Shown one piece after another: positions 1-6,615 of a stretch of 64,000 bases of DNA. Every line of letters begins with the position of its first letter. The first letter of the stretch is position 1. A program made the position numbers and the translations under genes. The notes beneath the pieces were generated by a model. The model ran no database searches. It was given only the letters and a program-made list of their open reading frames with translations, and was not told the DNA's origin. This DNA comes from Emiliania huxleyi CCMP1516 (Eukaryota > Haptophyta > Isochrysidales > Noelaerhabdaceae), in contig NW_005202427.1 in NCBI RefSeq assembly GCF_000372725.1, positions 486,995 to 550,994 on the forward strand, in the 5' to 3' direction.

Positions 1-2382
1 GGGACGCCAGGTCGAGTTGGACGTCGCCGCGCAGCTTGCCGAGCGCACTCGTGACCGCGTCGTGCCCGAGCTGCAGCGCCGCCGCCTCGTTTTGCCTGGA
101 GACGGGCTGCTGCAGGTGCTCGCGCCAGAGGTCGTCTGCGAAGAGGGCCTGTGGGGAGACATGGGGAGATATGGGGAGATGTGGGGCCTCTCGCGCCAGG
201 GGTCAAGAGGGCCTGCGGGGGCGGGGGGCGGGCGCTGTGGTGGTGCCGTGGACATGTCGTGGACATGTCGTGGGCATGTCGTGGGCATGTCGTGGGCATG
301 TCGTGGACATGTCGTCGACATGTCGTGGGCATGTCGTGGGCGTGTCGTGGACATGCCGTGGACATGCCGTGGACATGTCGTGGGCATGTCGTGGGCATGT
401 CGTGGACATGCCGTGGACATGCCGTGGACATGTCGTGGGCATGTCGTGGGCATGTCGTGGACATGCCGTGGACATGCCGTGGACATGCCGTGGACATGCC
501 GTGGACATGTCGTGGGCATGTCGTGGGCGTGTCGTGGGCGTGTCGTGGACATGTCGTGGCCATGTCGTGGCCATGTCGTGGGCATGTCGTGGGCATGTCG
601 TGGACATGCCTAACTGCAGGGGCGGTGTCGGCGCCTCGAGCAAGAATGCGTCCGAAGGCGTGGAGGGCGGGCCGAGGTGGACGAGGCGTAGGTAGGCGAG
701 CAGGTCGGGCGGCAGCGGGTCCGCCTCGGACACGACGAAGCCCTGCTCCACCGCGCTCAGCCCGACCCGCTCGAGCACATCCACCTTGGCAAGAGGGGCC
801 AGAGGGTTAGGGCTAGGGGTTAGGGTTAGGGCTAGGGCTGGGGGTTAGGGCTAGGGCTTGGGAGCCGGGGCTGGGGGTTAGGGCGGCCCGCTCGAGGACA
901 GTGCCGTGCTGACGTGTCGGATGTGGCATGTCGTGCCACTAAGAGCACCCGCGCGCGCCTTCTCGTCGTAGTTTGGGTCGTCGTCGGCGACGCCAAAGCG
1001 CAGGCTCGCCTCTGGCGGCACCGGCTCGGCGACGAAGCCGTAGTCAAGGAGCAACTCGCCGCGCGTCGCCTCGGCGTAGCAGAGGGTGAGCGCATCCCCA
1101 GCCGACAGGTCCGCCTGCGCAGTCAGCTCGACCGCGCCTCCCTCGCCTCCACGCCCAAACAGGCCAGCCTGCGGGACGACGCGGGACCCAGGCGTGAGTG
1201 CCCCGTCTGTGCGGCGTCCCGTGCCCCCGCCCCCCCGAATTCATCTGGACTCTGCCTGCGGGCCGCGCGCTTGAAGGCTGGCGCTCGGCGAGTCGGCATG
1301 GTTGCCTAGTCCCATACCTCCAGAGTACCGAATCCAGTGCGTGGGCTCGGCTCCAGCCTCGGCGAGGCGGAATGGTTGCAGAGCTCGACCAGCGGCAGCA
1401 GCGCCGGCCTCGCCGGCTCGCCCTGCCGCCCGCCCGCCGGCACGAAGACGCAGCGCGAGAAGGCGAGCCTGGAGGTGTCGGGGAGGTGTCCAGGAAGTGT
1501 GTCCTGGAACGGTCTACGACGCAGCGCGAGAGAGCGCCCGAGTGCGCGCAGGAAGGACGCCTCGCTGAAGACCGACTCGGGGAAGACCATCGGGGAGGCC
1601 TCGAAGACGTTCTCGCGCAGCCTGGCCGCACACGCGGGCGGGCGGGGTGGGTAGGCGACAGGCGTGCCGCGCCCTTCCGCCCTCCGCCCTCTCCTACCCC
1701 CCACTCCCACTGCTCCGCACCACTCGTAGTCGGCCCCATATCTCCCCATATCTCCCCATATCTCCCCATATCTCCCCATATCTCCCCATATCTCCCCATA
1801 TCTCCCCATATCTCCCCATATCTCCCCATATCTCCCCATATCTCCCCATATCTCCCCATATCCGCACCACTCGTAGTCGGCCTGCGCCGCGAGCCGCCGC
1901 TCCACACACGGCGCCGCGGTGGACTGCTCGAGCTCGGCCTGGTCGTCCGAGGGCCAGAGCAGCGGCAGGTCGTGCTGCTCCACCTGCCAGCACGCCGACG
2001 AGAGCCACGGCGCGAGGCTGGACTGCTCACCGAGCCGCTCCTCGTTGAGCAGTGCGACGGCGATGAAGGAGTAGTCTGCGAGGTAAGGCTCGAACTCGAC
2101 GAGGTAGGCGCCGAGGAGCTCAGAACGCAGGGCAGACTCGGCGGTGATGGCCAGCTCCTCCGGCACGCTGAGCAGCCGATCGCCCCGCCGCACCGCCCGA
2201 GCCGCAACGAGGCCGACGCCAAGCTGGGCCGCGTCGGCGGCCTGGACGACGGACACGTCGCCGCCCTGCGACGCGACCCACTCTGCGAGCGGCGGCACCG
2301 CGGCCACCCGGGTCGCGGTCGCGGGACAGCTGGTGAGCGCGGCGTAGGCGGCGGAAGCGAGGAGCAGGAAAATCCCCAACAT
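1..2382 (-). CDS. SET-domain protein lysine methyltransferase, RuBisCO LSMT-like (3' end off window)
   Basis: Predicted S-adenosylmethionine-dependent lysine methyltransferase of the RuBisCO large-subunit methyltransferase group, probably plastid-directed or secretory because it starts with a hydrophobic leader (MLGIFLLLASAAYAA). Exons read on the minus strand: 2382-1868, 1621-1380, 1305-1256, 1168-959, 784-about 614, 148-1. Joined frames give the SET features: the early glycine-rich strand (LGVGLVAARAVRRGD), the NH motif in ELCNHADSPS, and LCYAEATRGELLLDYGFV near the SET end. The last exons (VDVLERVGLSAVEQ; LFADDLWREHLQQPVSRQNEAA) resemble the helical substrate-binding domain of the LSMT family. 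Three introns have GC donors; one intron is an introner copy. The array-bearing intron between 149 and about 613 has no clean donor in frame, so that junction is unresolved. A further in-frame 54-nt GC-AG intron is possible near 1462-1515. Confidence 0.8.
251..606. repeat. 11-bp minisatellite array in SET-gene intron
   Basis: About 32 tandem units of an 11-bp repeat (consensus GACATGTCGTG with variants GGCATGTCGTG and GACATGCCGTG). It lies inside the last visible intron of the SET methyltransferase gene. The array is open in several frames on both strands, but those reading frames are repeat artefacts. Confidence 0.9.
785..958 (-). repeat. Intron with telomere-like TTAGGG/CTAGGG repeats
   Basis: Intron of the SET gene (GC donor at 957-958, AG at 785-786). 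Positions about 805-890 hold degenerate runs of GGGTTAGGG and GGGCTAGGG on the plus strand, a telomere-like interstitial repeat. Confidence 0.65.
1306..1379 (-). mobile_element. Introner copy 6 (intron of SET gene)
   Basis: 74-nt GC-AG intron made of the introner seen in the DHHC gene (core GGATTCGGTACTCTGGAGG, end GGTATGGGACTAG). It sits in orientation B relative to the gene. The boundary shows an imperfect 22-bp direct duplication (GCAACCATxCCGxCTCGCCGAG, two mismatches). Splicing restores CNHADSP, the conserved SET NH motif. Confidence 0.8.
1734..1862. repeat. 10-bp tandem array with 21-bp flanking duplication at an intron donor
   Basis: About 12.5 units of TCTCCCCATA. Positions 1715-1735 and 1862-1882 are identical 21-bp direct repeats that contain the exon end and the GT donor of the first SET intron (1622-1867), so the array sits between two copies of the splice donor. 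Three further copies of the same 10-mer occur in the last intron near 155-185. Confidence 0.9.
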
Positions 2383-3700
2383 ATTTGCCCGGGCTCCTCT
2401 TCACAGCTTGTTACCGCTCCGCGCTCGACGCCGCCGCCGCTTTCGCGCAGCAACACCTTAAACTTCATGGCCCTCCAAATTCGGGTCGGAGCGTAGCGGA
2501 GTGGGCCCCGAGTTTGAAAAATGGTGCACTAACCCCGAGAAACCCTTCGGGTCAGAGGTTACTTTTTGAGACTGGGAACCGAGCAAGTGCGCTCGCCGGT
2601 CCAAAGTGGGGTCGCGGGTGGCCATGCGAAGTGGTTTCGCGCACTGCCCGCTGTAGCCCCCCCGAGGCGCCGGAGCGTGACCGAGTGTCGCCCCATGACC
2701 CCCGGCGCCGGCCCGAGCGCTGAGACCGAATGTGAAGCCAATGCGCGTGCGCCCCAAGCGCGGCACTCCTCGGCTACGGCATGCTGACACGGATCCCTAT
2801 CCTCTCAGATTGCTATCGATCGGCGATATTGGATCTCGCACGCGACGTCGACGACTGACAAGGTAAACGCACTTTGTCAATGTGCAGGTCGAGCTACAAC
2901 CGTTGCGGAGCGGTTCAGCCTCGGAAGCCATACTATGGTGAGGCGGGGATTAGGTGGGAGGGCATGCGCTCGCACACATGAGTCCGGGAGAGCTCCCCGC
3001 CGGCGCTTGGTGCCCCAGCCAGCTCCGCCTTGCCGCGGCCCCTACGCAGGCGTCCAGCACCGACATCGTTTGCGAGCGTCGGGTGTTGGCTACTCTCAGC
3101 CCCGTCACCCACCGCGCCGTCACCGGCCGCTTCGCGGCGTGCGAAACGCTCGCGTCTCCGCCACCGCTGGCCACCTCCGCGTTTCCCTGCGCCGCCACCA
3201 GGGGGACGCTTGCGCCTTGCCCCCTGGCCTGACGCGCGACCCTGCGCAGACGGCGCGCTCCGGCACGGAGCAGCGACCGCCCAGGCAGTCGCTGCTCCGC
3301 CCGCGCACCGCTGCCGCCGTCGCCGCCGCCGCTCCGCCCTTTCCATCAGTGTGTCTCGTGTGTGAGAGTGTGCTGTCTGTCACGCTTGTACCTGCGAGCT
3401 GCGTCTCTCCTCCGAGGCTCAGGCTGTGTCTCCTCTCATAGATCTGTCAACGAACCGCTGTCGCACATATCTTTGAGTCAAACTCTCTCCTGTCGGTGTC
3501 GAGGCTGTCGCGTGTCGTGTGCGCGCGGCGATTGTAACCCGGGAGGCCTGCGCAGCTTCTAACGATGCACAAAAACGGGCCACACAAATGCCGTAAAGGA
3601 CAGGCGCGGGGACGTGAGGAGACGCGCGGCCGACACCGCCCAGCAGCGGCTCTGCGGAGACACACACAGGAAGGCGCACGATGCGTACAGTGATCGCCTG

Positions 3701-4129
3701 TCATGCGCCATCACCGACGTCGGGCGGGAGAGGAGCTCCAGCCAACAGTAGTGGCGAGCCAGTTTGCGCTGCACGATGAAATAGTACTCGTGCTGACGCA
3801 TCCTCGCCCGAGTCATATTCCAAATGCCCTGCGACAGCCCGCGTGCGACGGGAAGAAGAGGTGCGAGGCTGCGAAACTAAGAGCTTGATCGCGCCTCCAA
3901 CGTCAGCGTCGGGCGCAGTGACGAGCTCGAGCAGCTCTCGTCGAGCAAGCTCCGCCTCCGAGCTCTCGCAGCAGCCATGCGCTTGCGCGCAGCCCAGGAT
4001 CTCGCTCAGCGCCTCCGTCCTGGGGTTTGAAGCAGGTCCGCCGTAGCGCTCCACGCCTGCGCCGGCGGCGGGCGGTGTAGAAGGCCGCTCGCGATGGCTC
4101 CGTCGTGTGCGTCGACCGTCCCACCTCAA
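3701..4129 (-). CDS. Doubtful hypothetical ORF (142 aa)
   Basis: An open frame with protein-like composition in its middle (SEILGCAQAHGCCESSEAEL, then ELLELVTAPDADVGGAIKLL). It has no recognised domain and no clear start context. The ELLEL...AIKLL pattern recalls the C-terminal helix of the hypothetical gene at 59.5 kb, but this may be chance. It could be a gene fragment or non-coding. Confidence 0.25.
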   Translation of the reverse strand: MRWDGRRTRRSHRERPSTPPAAGAGVERYGGPASNPRTEALSEILGCAQAHGCCESSEAELARRELLELVTAPDADVGGAIKLLVSQPRTSSSRRTRAVAGHLEYDSGEDASARVLFHRAAQTGSPLLLAGAPLPPDVGDGA

Positions 4130-4449
4130 GTGGTGACATTACTCGCTGTCGCGTGGCCGCTTGGGAGCGGCGCCGACGCTGCCGTTGAGTCTGTCCGTGG
4201 CCGCCGCGTCACTCGGCACGGAAGCCTCCTTGCCGGTGGACATGCCGGGGGGGCGTGAGGGCCTGGAGGGTGACACAGACGCGCAGGGGAGCGCGCGCCG
4301 CCGAAGTGGTTTGGCGCACACCTCGACGAGGAGGGTGGCCACCCCTCGGTTCCCAGTCTCAAAAAGTAGCCTCGGTCACTCCTCATCGCAAACCCTGTCA
4401 GCAGTCCTCCTCCGGGAATGTACGTAAGAGCCACATACATTGAAAAAGG

Positions 4450-4636
4450 TGTGCTTGCCCTTGCGTCATATCCTCCCACAACGCCTCCCCGGCGCAGAGG
4501 GGCCCCCGGAGGGATGCTCAACCGCCCCACGCCACGCCGCTTGCGTCGGTCCAATTCCACGCTAAAAAAGAAAGAAAACAGACACCCCAAGGGAGGGATG
4601 GGAGAACGGCACGCCGCCACCACACAGGGATTTTAA
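4450..4636 (+). repeat. Dispersed repeat modules b + R1 (partial)
   Basis: 4465-4555 matches 14020-14105 (the CCCCGGCGCAGAGGGGCC block). 4560-4636 matches the left half of R1 (GAAAGAAAACAGACACCCCA ... CACACAGGGATTTTAA). The same two modules occur in the same order near 14 kb. Confidence 0.8.
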
Positions 4637-4703
4637 TTCCACGCTCGCGGGGGCCAGTTCTTATTCCCTATTTTTTTCACGCACAATGCGCGCCGCCTGA
4701 GCA

Positions 4704-5252
4704 ATGCGCGCAAGTATATGGGGCCGGTGGCTGTTCGCTCTTCTCCTCGATGTCCACTCCGCGGCGTCCGCCGTAAACCCCGCGCGTGTCGACCGCGCCG
4801 GGCAGACTGATTGCCAGGACGCGAGCATCGGAACACTGGAGGCGGGCGAATGCGCCGACTCCGCCTCCGAGTGCGCCAAGTGGGCAGAGGCGGGCGAGTG
4901 CACTGGGAACGCCGGCTACATGAGGGACGCTTGCAGGCTCACATGCGAGCTGTGCGCCGAGGTGCAGGGCAAGGCAGCTTTGCCGCGCCACGGTGACCCG
5001 CTCCAGGCTCGAGGTGAAGGCTGGGGTCAGCTCGACGAGGAGAAGGTGCTGGGTTGGCTCGGGTGCAGGCGGCGCTCGGGGGGCTACGGCCGGTGCCAGC
5101 GACGTCATACTTCCCGCAGCCGCCACCATGACGTGCAATCCACCTCGTGTGAGTCGGGAGACGCTTGGAGCGCCGCACCGAGAATAACCCCTACCACAGC
5201 GCGAGAAGGCCGAGCTAAGCGCGAAAGGTCGAAATATAACCGACGGTTTTAA
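4704..5252 (+). CDS. Small secreted ShKT-domain protein
   Basis: 182 residues if unspliced. The N-terminus (RWLFALLLDVHSAASA) looks like a signal peptide, so the product is probably secreted or extracellular. Around residues 50-86 the spacing C-ADSASE-C-AKWAEAGE-C-TGNAGYMRDA-C-RLT-C-EL-C gives the six cysteines of a ShKT (ShK-like) domain, a common extracellular module in algae and animals and usually not a toxin. A GAG|GTGCAGG donor directly after the domain suggests the rest of the frame may be intron, so the true C-terminus is uncertain. The ATG at 4704 is chosen because the nearer ATG at 4687 hits a stop after four codons. Confidence 0.6.
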   Translation: MRASIWGRWLFALLLDVHSAASAVNPARVDRAGQTDCQDASIGTLEAGECADSASECAKWAEAGECTGNAGYMRDACRLTCELCAEVQGKAALPRHGDPLQARGEGWGQLDEEKVLGWLGCRRRSGGYGRCQRRHTSRSRHHDVQSTSCESGDAWSAAPRITPTTAREGRAKRERSKYNRRF

Positions 5253-5258
5253 ATAAAT

Positions 5259-5340
5259 AAAGGTTTTAAATAAATAAATAAATAAAACGGACACCTCTAC
5301 TAGGAGATGGGTAAAAAGGAACAGGTCCCCGCGACGGAAT
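5259..5340 (-). repeat. Dispersed repeat R2 copy
   Basis: AAATAAATAAATAAAACGG followed by ACACCTCTACTAGGAGATGG and a GGAACAGGTCC end. Two plus-oriented copies lie at 39905-39967 and 40031-40096. It overlaps or follows the 3' end of the ShKT gene. Confidence 0.8.
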
Positions 5341-5571
5341 TTAACGAGAACGAATATCGAAAACACCTATCACAAGCCAAACGGACATCGCTCAAGACCG
5401 CCGGGCCCCGCAAGCCACGTCACTTCCTTGAGTCCTAGACCTCTCTACACTCCTATACACGTAGAGCTGTGGGCACTGTGGCACATCCTGCGCACCAGTG
5501 TGTACGTCTCTCCTACGTCAGCTGTACGAATACGTTTACGCCCCAGCATTGTAGTGTTTACGCCACTTTTT

Positions 5572-5640
5572 TTCGCTCCAGTCCTGCGGATCTTCTAGTA
5601 GACCGGAGGGCTACGACGCCTTCACACTCCAAGCGGCTGT
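5572..5640 (+). repeat. Dispersed repeat R3 copy 1
   Basis: TTTTTTTCGCTCCAGTCCTG ... TTCACACTCCAA, nearly identical to 36099-36175. Confidence 0.85.
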
Positions 5641-5770
5641 GTTTACGCGCGGTCAGTGAGGAAAACAGACAGACGCGTGGCGGCGGCGCGGGACACACGC
5701 GGCCGCACGGCCCCTCCCTGCGTCCCCCCCTGCAGCGGCCGCAGTATGCCCCGTCACGGCGTCCGGCGCG

Positions 5771-6349
5771 TCAGCACTCGCGCGCCCGCAGCATCTCCAG
5801 CTGCGCCGCCAGCAGCTGAGCAGCCGCCTCCCTTGCGCTCGCCTCCTCCCTGCTGGCCTGCTCCGCCATCACCGCGCGGAGCTCGTCGCCGGACATGCGC
5901 AGCAGCTCGTCGCCGCCCACGCCGCGCGAGAAGAAGGCGGCGGCGAAGCGGCCGAGCCCGGTCGCCTCGAGCAGCTTACGCACCTCCTTTGCCGACCAGC
6001 CCTCGATGCACGGGTGCGCCTTTCTGTGCCTGGCGCGCTCCGCCGTCGAGAGGAGGCCGCTCCGCAGCTTGAGCTCGCCCAGCTCCATCTCGATCACCAT
6101 CCTGTGCTCAGCCGACGGGATGAGGAGCTCGTGCTCCAGCTCGTGCAGGGTGAGCCCGAGCAGCCGTCGACCGTCTACCAAGCCCTCTCCAAACGCACCT
6201 CGGTACTCGTGGAGCCCCACCCGTGCAACCCACCCGCCGACGTCTGCCGTGGTCCACTCACGAGGGTCCGTCTCGGCTGCGCTGGCCGAGGAGGTGAGCA
6301 GCAGGAGGCGCACACACGCACGCATGGAGAGCTCTCTTCGTTCCAGCAA
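5771..6349 (-). CDS. Secreted or lumenal protein with two SAM domains
   Basis: 192 residues, intronless as read. After an N-terminal hydrophobic leader (MRACVRLLLLTSSASAAETD, which makes the internal ATG at 6325 the likely start) come two sterile-alpha-motif-like domains. The first has WTTADVGGWVARVGLHEY ... LLGLTLHELEHELLIPSAEH. The second has WSAKEVRKLLEATGLGRFAA ... LLRMSGDELRAV. The C-terminus is an Ala/Glu-rich helix. SAM domains mediate protein-protein contacts and oligomerisation; no catalytic domain is visible. A signal peptide on a SAM protein is unusual. The 5' flank (6370-6420) carries the dispersed GTGCCGCGTCCCGTGCCCCC motif. Confidence 0.65.
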   Translation of the reverse strand: MLERRELSMRACVRLLLLTSSASAAETDPREWTTADVGGWVARVGLHEYRGAFGEGLVDGRRLLGLTLHELEHELLIPSAEHRMVIEMELGELKLRSGLLSTAERARHRKAHPCIEGWSAKEVRKLLEATGLGRFAAAFFSRGVGGDELLRMSGDELRAVMAEQASREEASAREAAAQLLAAQLEMLRAREC

Positions 6350-6589
6350 CGAGGGAAGAAACGAGGTTTAGGCCCGGTGTTTGTGCCGCGTCCCGTGCCC
6401 CCGAGTTCACACAAAAACACAACCCCGGCCCCAAGATTGGCCGCTTTGTGTATCTCAAGACCTCGAGAGAAGGCCGCCCTGAGAGTTGGCTTTCTTTTCG
6501 GCGGGCAAGCAGTTCACGATCAAAAAAGAATTCCCGCCATGGTTTTTCTTATTTTCCACGCACGACACTGGTGTACCAGTGCGTGCAAG

Positions 6590-6615
6590 CTTTAAATTCT
6601 TTTTCCACGCGGGCC
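6590..6615 (+). promoter_or_regulatory. AT-rich leader motif upstream of DHHC gene
   Basis: TTTAAATTCTTTTTCCACGC lies just before the ATG at 6616 (GCCATGG context). A near match, TTAAAATTCTTTTTCCCCAC, lies before the TatA gene (38925-38944). It could be a core promoter or initiator element. Confidence 0.45.

Larger units (their letters stand above)
2383..4686. other. Repeat-rich intergenic region
   Basis: No well-supported gene apart from a doubtful ORF at 3701-4129. 2444-2590 matches 13935-14010 in its first part (the GGTCGGAGCGTAGCGGAG block). Its second part (TTTTTGAGACTGGGAACC) recurs inverted near 4346-4372. 2935-3560 is GC-rich with open frames on both strands but no recognisable domain. 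Confidence 0.6.

Noticed and set aside
251-606. CRISPR-like array
   Set aside because: Units of 11 bp are contiguous without unique spacers, in a eukaryotic intron.
17-810. Long ORFs across the 11-bp array on both strands (about 190-220 codons)
   Set aside because: A repeat whose length is not a multiple of 3 and that lacks stops is open in all frames; the products are periodic MSWTCRGHVV-type peptides. The region is an intron of the SET gene.
2935-3441. Overlapping ORFs of 80-168 codons on both strands
   Set aside because: No recognisable domain, mutually exclusive frames, GC-rich sequence in which stop codons are rare.
4704-5252. ShKT domain as a toxin gene
   Set aside because: The six-cysteine ShKT module is widespread in non-toxin extracellular proteins of algae; nothing else supports a toxin.
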